From Juglans regia (taxonomy: Eukaryota; Streptophyta; Magnoliopsida; Fagales; Juglandaceae), in assembly GCF_001411555.2 (NCBI RefSeq), contig NC_049907.1, positions 39,981,482-40,045,481 of the forward strand: a stretch of 64,000 nt of DNA, in the 5' to 3' direction. The position numbers and the translations under genes are program-made. A model generated the notes under the pieces. The model saw only the letters and a program-made list of their open reading frames with translations. It was not told the origin of the DNA and made no database searches. Positions 37,266 through 47,623 of the stretch are shown one piece after another. Numbering within the stretch: the first letter of the stretch is position 1; each line of letters begins with the position of its first letter.

Positions 37266-37915
37266 TGTTATATTTTCAACCTCTCACAATTAAATACTCA
37301 AACAAGAACCAATTAGCGTAGTTGTAATATGCAATTTAATATTGAATATTAGACAACCAAATCCAAGAAAATATGTACTCATGCAAGATCAGAAATAAAA
37401 ACAACAAGAATAATAAAAGAAATGCAAAATCAACACAGGAAATTACGTGGTTCAACTCTAATGGTCTACATCCACTGCAGGAACAGTCTAGGAGTCTTTA
37501 TTATTGAAGAATGCATCAAAGAACTTGAGTTTTTGATCACTTACAATCATAGATCACTGTACAAAATATTCACTGGCTTCCTCGTATTAAACTTTAATGA
37601 AACCATACCATCTTGTATACTTGATCATCTCCTCAAGCTTCAAATTTCATCTTGAAAAAATTAGGGTTTGAAAAAATCCCTTCGTTTCTCTCCAGAGCAG
37701 CGTGCGGCGTCGAATGAAAGGTAAAGTTCTTTTTCCTTCTGCTTCTCTTTCCGTCCCGTAGGCTATAGCCTTTTATATATAAACTCAAATATTACAAGTT
37801 TGCCATCACTCAATATTACAAGTTTGCCATCACTCAATATTACAACTTTGCCATTAATCAATTTACAAAAAATGCAATTAATGAGAATACAAACTTAAAA
37901 CTTGACACATCTTCA
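37266..37915 (-). repeat. 5' LTR of Copia
   Basis: 650 bp, partner of 32561-33211. Its outer end (CACATCTTCA at 37906-37915) joins directly to the transposon-protein fragment, so that fragment's C-terminal residues run into LTR sequence. Confidence 0.92.
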
Positions 37916-38290
37916 TCTGTGAGAAGCCGAAGGGTCTCGCACTAGCTGACGCACCTGATCATCTGTGAGACCATCATCAGGTAGATCATCATCCTCACTA
38001 CCATCTGAACTAGCATCCGACTCTACATTCGGGGCTAACGTGGAGGATGCGGCCAGTGTGTTGGAATCAGATTGTATAGCTGCTACAGAATATGCGTCGG
38101 CCACGCACGGGATGTCGAGGAACTCAACAATAATGTGAGGAGGGAAATTAATACTCACTCCTCGGACCAATAAGGTGTAGAACAGAGCATCAGCGCTATC
38201 CTCTCTCATGGCATGGTAAAACTCATCGACCATCTCTGGATATGCAGTCCCCCGCTGCTGATAGATCTGTATCCATCTCAGCCATGACCT
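37916..38290 (-). pseudogene. Plant transposon-protein fragment (Transposase_32-like)
   Basis: On the minus strand an open frame can be read from about 38290, with WLRWIQIYQQRGTAYPEMVD followed by EFYHAM, LLVRGVSINFPPHIIVEFLD and a very acidic tail (D-A-S-S-D-G-S-E-D-D-D). The W...YPE.V.EFY pattern resembles the putative plant transposon protein domain (Transposase_32) found in many plant repeats of unclear class. It is truncated at the Copia LTR and has no clear start. Function unknown; the domain call is by recollection. Confidence 0.5.
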
Positions 38291-38323
38291 TAAAAACCCA
38301 ATCTAGATGTTATCCTTTGTTTT

Positions 38324-38371
38324 AATCGGTAGAAATGATTAAGGAGTGAAACTCAATCATTTCTACCGATT
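38324..38371. repeat. Perfect 17-bp hairpin
   Basis: AATCGGTAGAAATGATT (38324-38340) and its exact reverse complement AATCATTTCTACCGATT (38355-38371) flank a 14-base loop. It lies just outside the first TTCGAAC motifs of the CACTA element at about 38400 and may be part of its damaged left end. Confidence 0.9.
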
Positions 38372-38689
38372 ATTTTGATTTTTTTTTCTACGGAATACAC
38401 CAAAATGAGGGATTTCGAATTCAAAATCCATACCCGCTAAACACAACCCATTCGAACATAAAAGCAAACAATAGATGTGGAGACTTGACCCATACTTATT
38501 AGAAGTTCAAATATGGGGTTGCTAGGGTGGTTGAGTGGCTGTTTTCGCAGCGGCGATAAGGGGCGAATCAATTTCTCACAACGACTGCTGGTTTGAACTG
38601 GATATTTTTGTTTCATTGTATTCGAACTGAGTCTATAATGATCGTGGCATCTCATTTGAACTGGATAAATATCCATTCGAACGGTTATT

Positions 38690-39230
38690 ATACTAATATA
38701 TTTCTAATTATATTACTAATAGTAATATATAATAATACTAATATTACAAAGTACAAAAGTATAAAAATAAAACTAATAATAGTATTATAATACTTTTAAT
38801 TAATATATTTTGTATATTATTTGTAAATATATTTATTCTATTATACTAAGTACATACTAAGTATTTAGTATAATTACAATGGCTTAATTATATAGCTACT
38901 ATATATAAGTTATGATAACTATGTTCGTATAGTTTATATAATATTATAACACTAACTATAATTACTAGTTATATAATTACTATAGCTGTTATAAGTTATG
39001 ATAACTATGCAAGTTAATATAATTAATATATATAGTAGTTATTAGTTATATAGCTACTATAGTGTAAGTATTATATATATTTACTGTATAGCTATATCTA
39101 TTATAAGTTATTATTGCTGTACAAGTTAATATAATTAATATATATATAGTACTTATTAGATATATATTTACTATATATTTCTCATAGTACTTGGTCTATC
39201 ATATTAATGCCTTATAACTTACCACCTTAG
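38690..39230. repeat. AT island with degenerate tandem units
   Basis: Almost pure AT. A unit of about 112 bp is repeated once, with CAAGTTAATATAATTAATAT starting at 39010 and 39122, each preceded by TATAAGTTAT. No coding potential. It replaces the 5' half of the CACTA transposase gene. Confidence 0.6.
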
Positions 39231-39233
39231 AAG

Positions 39234-40180
39234 TGTATGAAGGATCCGTATTTTATGATGACTCTACTGATACCAGGGCTAAGGTCACCAGAGAATGAAT
39301 TAGATGTATATCTGCAACCATTGATTACAGAGTTGAAAGAGTTGTGGGATCAGGGTGTCAGTACATATGATACGGCCTCGTTGGGGGAGTTCAAGATGCA
39401 TGCTGCAGTGATGTGGACAATAAATGATTTTCTAGTATATGAAAATTTTTCTGGGTAGAATACAAAAGGTAAAATGGCTTGTCATGTTTGCAATAAAGAT
39501 ACACAATTTCAGTAGTTGAGTCATGATAGGAAATTATGTTTTATGGGACATCGTCGTTATTTACCACATAATCATAGACAACGTTCAAATAGAGTAATGT
39601 TTGATGGAAGGGTTGAGCATATGGCATCACCGTCAGAGTTGTCTGGGAATGATATTATCGCGCAGTTGGGATGTTTCAGAAAACAGATTTGGGAAATATA
39701 CAAGAGTTCGAAAGAGAAAACGACAAGCAGTGGAGTTGAATTGGACAAAAAAAAGTAGTTTCTTTGAATTGTCATACTGGTCTACCTTGACATTGCGCCA
39801 CAATCTAGATGTTATGCACATTGAGAAAAATATATATGAAAATATATTGGACACTCTGATGTCAATAGAAAGGAAGACAAAAGTTACAACTAACTTTCAT
39901 AAAGACTTAAAGGAGCTGGAGATAAGACCAGAGTTGTATTTGCAAGATAATGAGTCATCAACTTATATGGCCATTGGATGGTATACACTTTCAAATGATG
40001 AGAGAAAGAAATTTTGTGATTGATTTATGACAATAAAATTACCCGATGACCATGCTTCAAACATGACATTATGTGTTCGAACACATGATTAGAAGATAAC
40101 TGGTCTTAAAAGTCATGACTGTCATATATTTCTTCTGTGTTTATTGCCGGTTGGTATGCGTTGAAAGATTACTCTAGATG
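39234..40180 (+). pseudogene. CACTA tnp2-type transposase, decayed fragment
   Basis: This is the C-terminal part of the CACTA transposase (Transposase_21 family), which cuts and rejoins the element's ends. The reading starts mid-domain at C-M-K-D-P-Y-F-M-M (39234), continues L-R-S-P-E-N-E-L-D-V-Y-L-Q-P-L, then K-M-A-C-H-V-C-N-K-D-T, GHRRYLPHNHRQR and LDVMHIEKNIYENILDTLMS. In-frame stops fall where the family has tryptophan: TAG after F-S-G (39456), TAG after Q-F-Q (about 39513) and TGA after K-F-C-D (about 40021). A frame change lies near 39700-39760. Roughly the first several hundred residues of a normal protein are absent. It cannot encode an active enzyme. Confidence 0.85.
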
Positions 40181-40692
40181 TTTGTACAGCTTTCACAGAA
40201 TTAGAGGGATTTTTTAAAGACATTTGTAGTAGAACATTGAAAGTTGATGCATTGTTAAAAATGGAAGCTGCCATTGCAGTAATATTGTGCAAATTGGAGA
40301 GTTTGTACCCGTCTTCATTCTTTGATGTAATGGTTCATTTGGCTATGCACTTACCTCGTGAGGCTTTAGTCGCTAGCCTGGTTCAGTATAGATGGATGTA
40401 TCTTATTGAACAGTTTTTGAGAAAACTTAAGCGAACTGTGGGGAATAAAGCTTGTTTAGAAGGTTCGATTGCAGAGTCATATATTGATAATGAGTGGCAT
40501 ACCTTTTGTTCAATGTATTTTCGTGGGGTTGATACTAGATTTACAAGACCAGAACGAAATTATGAAGGTGGACGAGAGATGGGAGTCTCATCGACATTTA
40601 CTATTTTTTCTAGGACCTTGCGTCCCATAGGCGCACAAGGGGCTACAACCTGTGTGGGCGAAAATTTGAAAGAGCTCGATGGTATGTCTTGA
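40180..40692 (+). pseudogene. DUF4218 region of CACTA transposase
   Basis: Recognised from TLKVDALLKMEAAIAVILCK, FDVMVHLAMHLPREA, QYRWMYLIEQFLRKLK and EGSIAESYIDNEWHTFCSMY, all in the standard order of the DUF4218 domain that follows the tnp2 core in plant CACTA proteins. Open for 151 codons from 40237, then stops at 40690. The domain's biochemical role is not known. The upstream junction to the transposase fragment contains stops, for example TAG at 40090. Confidence 0.85.
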
Positions 40693-40979
40693 ATAACAAC
40701 TATGCAGAAATTGATCACTACTTGAGGTTAGTGATGATCCTCTAAATCAATATTATTTTTAAGTTTATGTATAATAATATAGTATAACTTCATACAAATT
40801 AACCATTAACATGAATATGCGCAACAAACATATACAACTATTTCGCTGGAATGGTGTAATTAATGTAGAAAAGACGCACGAAGATAAATTTATCTCGTGG
40901 TTTGAACATACGGTATTACTGTTAAACTCAATTGAATAATACGAACTTCATACCACTAAACTCCATTTTTTTCTATATA

Positions 40980-41540
40980 ATAATATTTATTGATATAGGT
41001 TATATCGAAATATGGTGAAAATTTAGAAGAAATCTCACCAGAACTGTATGCTCTAGCATGTGGTCCATCCAGACGGACCATCAAGTACTCAAGATGCTTA
41101 GTGCGTGTATATAAATTTCACACAACTGATAGAGAACGATATAGGAAAAGTCAAAATTGTGGGGTCATAGTCGAAGGAAGCCACTAAACTCCATTCATTC
41201 TCGCTTGCCAAGCAAATCAAGTTTTTTATGTAGATGATTCGGAATACAGAAACCCATGGCAAGTAGTTGAGAAATTTGCACCAAGAAATGTATATTATTA
41301 CATTCCAGAGGCAGAGGAACCACATGAAGAAATTGATAGTCTAGCAAATGAAGAAGCATATTAAGAAAACAAAGTTGGCATCAATCTATTTGTTGATCTA
41401 AGACAATATGATATGGTCTCATTGCATAGAGAAGATATTCAACCTGAAGTAATTGAGGGTGAAATATTGGAAGAAGATGAATCAACTAAAGTGTCTTGTG
41501 AGGATGAGTGCGACTGGTCCATCAAAACGGATAGTGAATA
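40980..41540 (+). pseudogene. DUF4216 region of CACTA protein
   Basis: The frame reads S-K-Y-G-E-N-L-E, then RTIKYSRCLVRVYKFHTTDR and C-G-V-I-V-E-G-S-H, a stop (about 41188), and resumes with QANQVFYVDDSEYRNPWQVV. This is the usual DUF4216 pattern with the central portion lost. A second stop follows at about 41363, then an acidic tail (E-I-L-E-E-D-E-S) to 41539. DUF4216 is found beside DUF4218 in plant CACTA elements and its function is unknown. Confidence 0.78.
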
Positions 41541-41629
41541 AATTTCAAATATGAATTTTGGTAAGTATTATTCTTATAAATATCTATAACGTTTGTTTGA
41601 ATAATAATTTGTTACAATTTCTAAATAGA

Positions 41630-43190
41630 TATGCCTCCCAAACACAAAGCAACACGTGTGCCATCCCCATCCATTACTGACTTCCCATGTGGTTCACCTA
41701 CCATTAATAGTGAGTCAACATCACAAAGCCCAGAATAAGGTATTTTATCAAATTAAATATCACATTTTATGCTCAATTTAAGTAATATATCTATAAAATA
41801 AAATAATTTAATTAAAAAGTTATGTTTTAATTACTGTATATATAGCTGTTATAAGCAAGTTTCGAGGTATTGGCACTATGAGGGATGTCTGCATAGAGAA
41901 AGTAAGGAAAGTGGGTAAAATCAAGGTTGATATTCTTGATGATCACATCGGTGGCTCCGGAGATTTGGCAGCGTGGCTTGCTTCTTATGTTGGTATGCTT
42001 ACTCACACGTATGCACTGATTGCTACATCATTTTGGTCTAAAGTTTCCCAAGATGTAAAAGACCACATCTAAAAGCGTTGCTTGGTAATAAGCTACATCT
42101 CAAGCAACTAAGTATATAACTTATTACTTTCAAGTTATTTTGTATTTATACTAATTGTTTATAATTTATGAAATTATGAGTTTGAGCTTAATTTTGGCCG
42201 ACGAGAGGATTGATTAACAGTTGAGGAACTGATGTCGAATGCATTTCGGAGGTACAAAGATCGATGTCATGCACACTATAAGAAGTCCAGTACTACAATA
42301 GAGGCATGCCAAAATCTATTCAAAGCAATTCCACCAAACGAATGGCAGAAGGTTTGTGATATGTTTGAAAATCCTACTTATCAGATAATATCGCTGTTAT
42401 CTTCTTTTAATAGTATATGATATATGTATTAAACATATAGACTAATATTTTTTCTTAACAACGGAGTACTGTGAACAAAGCAAATAGATCAAATTTAAAG
42501 ATAAACCATCATGGGGGTTCTCGATATTTTCATAATTTGTTTAACAAAATGGTAAGTTATTTTAGTGCCTGCTAAATATTAACATATAATACACTTTTTT
42601 TATTTAAGTTTTAATATAGATTTTCCTTTTGCAGAAAGAATAAAACCTTGCTGACAATGATCAAACCCAATTGTATGCTAAATCACATAAAAATTGTGAT
42701 GGTGTTTGGGCCAGTCTCGAAGCAGAGGCAAATTATGTAAGTTTAAGTTTCTTTAATTCCATTGTCACATAATTTTTTGTTACTTATACTAACTTTAATG
42801 TTTTTGTTCTTATGGGACAAGATTATATCTCTTAAGGAAAATGCTACGGATCCATTTGGTGCATCATCTTTCAACAATGCTTAGATCTATTCTCAAGTTC
42901 TTGGATCACGTTCTGGTTATTTGAGGGGTTTAGAACATTGCGTAAAACTATCCTCAACATCATCATCCTATTCTCGAGCCAGATTGAATGACGACAAGAC
43001 TAAGGAATTGGAGGAAGCAACACTTGAGATAGAACGATTGAGGTCTATGGAAAAAGAGTTGCTGACCCGATTAGAACAAGCAGAGAATCTTGAGGCTAGA
43101 TTAGAAGAGATGATGCAATTGAATAACTAAAAAATGTTTGAACAGTTCCCGTCAATGATATCCCAAAACTCTATGGCACCAACATAGTCT
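41630..43190 (+). pseudogene. Transposase_24-like (TNPA-type) gene remnant
   Basis: Several exon-like blocks separated by AT-rich, intron-like spacers. Block 1 (41860-42072): G-T-M-R-D-V-C-I-E-K and QDVKDHI. Block 2 (42220-42420): MSNAFRRYKDRCHAHYKK, NLFKAIPPNEWQKVCDMFEN. Block 3 (about 42460-42540): residues reading N-K-A-N-R-S-N-L-K. Block 4 (42830-43130): D-P-F-G-A followed by a coiled coil (K-E-L-E-E-A-T-L-E-I-E-R-L). The order matches plant Transposase_24 proteins encoded beside CACTA transposases, thought to be the second, end-binding protein. Stops and short exons suggest decay, but the intron structure was not solved. Confidence 0.72.
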
Positions 43191-43322
43191 TAAAATTTAT
43201 ATTTTCTTTAATTGCATTTATATTATGATATTTCAAAACACTTGAACAATTTATGTTTGAATTACAATTTGTGTAACATTAGTATAGTATTTTTAATTAA
43301 ATTCTGATCTGTATGATTAATA

Positions 43323-43700
43323 TCGTTCGAACGGTAAATTATCATTTATAACTCCATTCGAACCAAAACTTACACATTTGAACAAAAACTAATCCATTTG
43401 AACGACAACTGAGAAATATAGACATTTGAACAATAAAATATTTGTTCGAACAATATTAATATGCAAAACCCCGTTCGAACGGTTATAATTTTCAAAAATA
43501 AAATTTTTGTTCTAATAGACATAATTTTTGTTCGAACACAAGTCATTTAAAAAATTTCTTAGTTTGAACGTATAAAATTTGTTCAAACACTCCGTTCGTT
43601 CAAACGTGATCAAATATGGTCATTAGTTCAAATTAATATTTCATATTGTTCGAATGGACGTGTCAGTTCGAACCGAATAATATTTCATTCGAACAATGTA
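43323..43700. repeat. CACTA subterminal GTTCGAAC array
   Basis: The palindromic word TTCGAAC, often extended to CGTTCGAACGG, and its variants (CATTTGAAC, GTTCAAAC) recur about every 20-30 bp. Such arrays are the expected binding sites for CACTA-encoded proteins. The same word occurs at the left side of the element (38453-38680). Confidence 0.75.
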
Positions 43701-43921
43701 TTGAAACGAAATCGGTTAGTCTAAAAAAAAAATTCCGTTTGAACGGTTTCGACTAAATCTGCCAAATTTTGTCTTTAAAATTGATTTTAAATTTAGGTTT
43801 TTTTAGACAAAATTTTTTGTCTCAAAAAATCAAATCTCTTGTAGTGAAAGAAGATGATGTGGGCAAACTAGTGGCACTCTCCCAAGTCCCCAGGGACTCT
43901 CGTATGTATGAATGATTGACT

Positions 43922-44128
43922 TGGCCCGTTTGGATAGTGAAATGAAATGAGACGATTTTAGATGAAACTTGAATAAAATATTGTTAGAATATTATTTTTT
44001 AATATTAGTATTGATTTGGAATTTGAAAAACTTGAATTGTTTATTATATTTTATATGAGAATTTAAAAAAATTATAATTATGATATAAAATGAGATGAAA
44101 CTGTTTATATATCAAAACAGAACTTAAT
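43922..44128. mobile_element. MITE copy 3 (GAGATGAGATG family)
   Basis: Starts GGCCCGTTTGGATAGTGAAA and ends AAAACAGAACTTAA. The centre has TTTATATGAGAATTTAAAAA and ATGATATAAAATGAGATGAA, matching the copies at 22388 and 31973. It sits 75 bp beyond the CACTA right end. Confidence 0.68.
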
Positions 44129-44699
44129 TGCTCAAACGTTTTCATGAGATGAATGAATGTAGCCATGCATTGTGCGACCTACCTTCTAGTCACTTTCATT
44201 TATGTTCTCTTGGAGTACTTAGCTTTCATTCATGTATATACACACATATAGCTACTGATTAATCCCAGAAATTTATTTTTAAAGAGCGAATATAAAAAAA
44301 AAAAATGGAGAAAACTCATGCATATAAACGGTTAGAGTAGAAGATCGAGAACAAAGAAAACTTTGAACAGGGCTCATAGGAAAATAAAGAAAGATTATTA
44401 TGTGCTATATATATTGAGTACTTTTCTGTTCATATATGTATACAGGTACCTCTGTGTGTGGGTACGTATATATTTAAAAAGACAAACAGTTAAGAGAAGA
44501 GAAGAGAAATAATAATTATAGTTGTGAGTGAGTAAGTGTTACGTAATCACTTTTAAAAAAGTGAATGAATAAAATATTCACATAAAAAAATTAATTTTTT
44601 AACAATAGATGTTACTTTTTTTCAAAATAATTATATAATACTTATATATTTTATAACTATATGTAATAAGCTTGTAACAACTAAGATGAAAATTGATTC
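44129..44699. other. Non-coding stretch
   Basis: No gene recognised. Minus-strand frame 44631-44855 overlaps the MITE and is not a gene. Confidence 0.4.
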
Positions 44700-44708
44700 T
44701 TCACTAAA

Positions 44709-45070
44709 GAGCAATGCTAGGGATCCAACTGGGGATCCAGGATCGTTCAAGCATCCTGCTACTTTTTTTTTAGTTTTTTTTATGTAGTGATTAAGAAAAT
44801 ATTGTTTAATAATATTGTGAATATTTTTTAAAAAGTCTTTAAAAGTACTGTTCAAAAATGATGTAAAAAAATTAAAAAAAACACTTTTAAATATTTTTTT
44901 TACATCATTTTTTTAACACTTTTAAATAATTTAAAAAAAGAAAAAGATTCACAATATTATTAAATAACGTTTTCTTAATCACTACATAAAAAAAAAACTA
45001 AAAAATAAAATAAAAAATTGGAGCGAGATAAATGAACGGGATCCCCTAACGGGATCTCTATCATTTTCCC
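44709..45070. mobile_element. Mutator-type MITE, 9-bp TSD
   Basis: Flanked by the exact 9-bp duplication TTCACTAAA (44700-44708 and 45071-45079). Ends are GAGCAATGCTAGGGATCC on the left and, read inward on the minus strand, GGGAAAATGATAGAGATCCC on the right. The interior is AT-rich with an inverted ACTTTTTAAA/TTTAAAAGT pattern. No coding capacity. The ends (G-rich start, ATGCTA) recall the MITE at 8321. Confidence 0.87.
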
Positions 45071-45079
45071 TTCACTAAA

Positions 45080-45366
45080 TTCTTTGTGGAATTAGGTGCC
45101 ACCACACGCTCCCTTAATGCTGCATTTGGTTGCAAGACTCAACTGAGCTCAGTCTAATTTTAAGCTGAATCTAACATTTAAACACCTAACTTTCAAATTA
45201 TTAAACTTATCTCAATTCAAAACCTTCTTACATGTGAGACTCGTAATATTTTTCAACTTAACACATCTTTATACATGGGACCCACAACCTTTTTCAACTT
45301 TCTATAAAAAGTATTAAACTCATCTTAATTTTCAAATACACTTTAAACTTAGTTTAGATGAATTTC
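45080..45366. other. Short spacer
   Basis: Non-coding. It contains a run of phrases (CTTATCTCAATTCAAAACC, CAACTTTCTATAAAAAGTAT) resembling a diverged MITE, cut by the CACTA insertion at 45370. Confidence 0.35.
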
Positions 45367-45389
45367 ATACACTACAAGAAACATGATCT

Positions 45390-45870
45390 TTCCCAGCGCT
45401 TAAACTCGCCGCAAATAACCCCAAAAATTGCTGCAAATATGTATTTGCAGCGATTTATGTTGCGCCGGCATTTCGTCGCAATTGTAGCGCCTTTTAAAAG
45501 ATTAGCCAGCGAAATACAAAATTCGTCGCCAAAAATTTTTATTTACAGCGATTTTTTTCGCTGCTAATATTATTAATTTCGTTGCAAATAACATTCGGAT
45601 TTCAGTCTTGTTTCGCTGCGAAAAAGTATTTGCAGCGTTTTATATGGTCGTGAATACACAAAATATCGCCGCAAATATCTTCATATTATTTGCAGTGTGT
45701 TCATAAATCGCTGTGAATAATATTTTTTGCAACGGTTAAAATCGTCGCAAATAAGATTTTTTCTTTTCCAGCGAGTGATCGTCGCTGCAAAAGATTATTT
45801 GCAGCGATTTATAGTCGCCGCAAATAGTCTTCTGTAAAAAAACTATTTCCGGCGAACTGGACTCGCCGGA
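45390..45870. repeat. Left subterminal array of CACTA
   Basis: About fifteen words of the type CGCCGCAAATA or TATTTGCAGCGATTT in alternating orientation, for example CTGCAAATATGTATTTGCAG near 45432. Such paired words can fold back and are the expected binding sites for the mobilising proteins. Confidence 0.85.
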
Positions 45871-47109
45871 AATGATTTCAGTTAATTAAAAAAAAATGCA
45901 CAAAACAGAATGAATAAAAAAAAATATATTGCACGTCCAAATTATATTCAGTATTAAATTTCTGAATGGCCACATAAAGCTCAAGCTATATAAATTGCAA
46001 TTTAGTATTTATATCAAACAATAATGAATAAACTATATATACAACCAGTACACCACTTTATATAACAACCAAGAAAATCTCTAAATTCAATTCCCACATC
46101 TTTTCTTTTTTCACATTACCTAGCTCCACTCAATACATGTGCAAACAACTAAATCAAAAAAACAACCAAACAAGAAAGGGTGCTCACATGCAACAAATTA
46201 AAGTGTATTTAATGACTGAAAAATCTGATTAAGAGTACAATACAATACAACACAAGCTTCCACTTCTTGACTCTAAGTTTGTACACCACATTCTAACTCT
46301 TGCATTTTATTAATCTACATCAACCGCGTACTCAATTCAATCCAACTTCAAGTATAATGCTCATTCTCCATAAAATAGTTTGATAAAAAAGAAATAGCAC
46401 AGGACCAAGAATAAGACTCAAGTCCATACCCATCATGTACTTGCTCCTGAAAACCAGAGACTTCTACAACTGCACCACACGATGAAACTCCCTTTTATTG
46501 CAACCATTGAAACATAAGCCTATAATGAGTATCAAGTAAAGTGTCATGTTCCTATCAAAAAAATAAAAAGTAAAGTGTCATGTAGAATAAAGAAACTGGA
46601 TATACTAGAATAAAGGGAAGCCCTTCGGGTACTGCAACTACTACTATGGTGACCTACAAGATTTCAACAAAGGTAATAGGAAAATAAAATTCTCCACACA
46701 ATAAATATTATATATCCACATACAAAAGAAACACATACAGCAACAGTAGCAATTTTAATGGCAGCATCTATGGCATCATATGTATATGTTTTGCCTGCTA
46801 TAAACTGAGCATTTCCATCTGACTTTTTGGTATGGCCAGTAAAAATATCTGCATATATTCAATTTACAAAGGGTGAAAACAAAGGCCACTGAAGCAAACA
46901 ATATCTGAAGCAAACAGCTTGGGATAGGATCGAATAACTCATGTTCCCAGCTCAATGCATGATCAATTGCCATGCAAGCAATTAGCTGCATGCCAGCTCT
47001 TATAAGATCATGATCCCTTTTTTGGCCAAAATTAAGTGATCATCTCGTGATCAAGAAAGTATGAGAACATGATCATCACCTTGTAGATCATATTTTCCCT
47101 CCCATTCAG

Positions 47110-47222
47110 AATCAGGTGAGATTTGGGAGAATAATGGTCCAAAAGTTGTTGTTAGGAGTATTAAGAGGACAAAGAAAGGGGAGGAAGTGACTGTTGCTTA
47201 CACTGACTTGTTGCATCCTAAG
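47110..47222 (+). pseudogene. Captured SET-domain exon 1
   Basis: Preceded by a strong splice acceptor (TTTTCCCTCCCATTCAG at 47093-47109) and followed by a donor (AAG then GTATAT at 47223). The frame reads S-G-E-I-W-E-N-N-G-P, then KVVVRSIKRTKKGEEVTVAY and T-D-L-L-H-P-K. This matches the end of a SET domain of the SMYD/SDG41 kind, where V-V-R-x-I-x-x-x-x-K-G-E-E-V-T-V-A-Y-T-D-L-L is characteristic and the Tyr is near the lysine channel of these histone methyltransferases. The catalytic N-terminal SET part (N-H-x-C) is absent, so it encodes no enzyme. Its splice sites look intact, so the exon could be included in a transcript. The gene name is inferred. Confidence 0.72.
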
Positions 47223-47578
47223 GTATATTTCCTATTTCACCTACTTTTGTTCATCAGAGTCCGATGAACAACATTAAATTTATTAAAACTTTGCCACTTT
47301 GGTAATTTTACTTGTGTTTATCAGGCCTATCAACCTGTTTGTCTTGTTTTTTTTATTACTCCACTGATTGAGTAAGAAATATTAAACTTGGGAAATTCTA
47401 TGAACAAATGTATTGATAAAACTAACAATCATGTTTACATGTTTAGATTTTTTGTTGATTTATTGGGGTTTTACTTAACTTGTTTTCTTCAAAGCCCTTT
47501 TGGAATCTATTTATTATTTGAGATTCTGAATCATTGTTCTTTCATTCTAACATCTTATGTGCAACATTGGTTCCCCAA

Positions 47579-47623
47579 GAAATGAGGCAATCTGAGTTAT
47601 GGTCAAAGTATCGGTTGATCTGT
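47579..47623 (+). pseudogene. Captured SET-domain exon 2 fragment
   Basis: Starting after a poor acceptor (TTCCCCAA), the frame reads E-M-R-Q-S-E-L-W-S-K-Y-R-L-I-C, the segment that follows exon 1 in SDG41-like proteins (A-M-R-Q-S-E-L-W-S-K-Y-R-F). The expected acceptor AG is AA here. About 356 bp of intron-like sequence separates it from exon 1, so genomic DNA, not a cDNA, was captured. After Cys the similarity stops. Confidence 0.68.

Larger units (their letters stand above)
32561..37915 (-). mobile_element. Copia LTR retrotransposon, almost intact
   Basis: A 5.36-kb Copia element on the minus strand. LTRs are 37266-37915 (5') and 32561-33211 (3'), bounded by TGAAGATGTGTC and AAAATATAACA on the coding strand. 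Directly inside the 5' LTR lies a primer-binding site, TGGTATCAAGAGC, close to the initiator-tRNA-Met site used by many plant Copia elements. Inside the 3' LTR lies a purine-rich tract, AAGGTGGAGATTTGT. I count about 15 differences between the two LTRs, so the insertion is fairly recent but not new. Flanking pentamers (CAAAC left, TCTGT right) do not match. The coding region is disabled by two nonsense codons. Confidence 0.93.
38400..43846 (+). mobile_element. CACTA (En/Spm) element, internally deleted
   Basis: Gene order on the plus strand is tnp2-type transposase fragment, DUF4218, DUF4216 and a Transposase_24-like gene, the standard plant CACTA order. The right end is TCTCTTGTAGTG at 43835-43846, preceded by a palindrome AGACAAAATTTTTTGTCT near 43804 and by an array of GTTCGAAC-type motifs (43323-43700). 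Matching TTCGAAC motifs at 38453-38680 mark the left subterminal region, but no CACTA terminus is found there. The N-terminal part of the transposase is missing and an AT island (38690-39230) occupies its place. The left limit is approximate. Confidence 0.82.
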
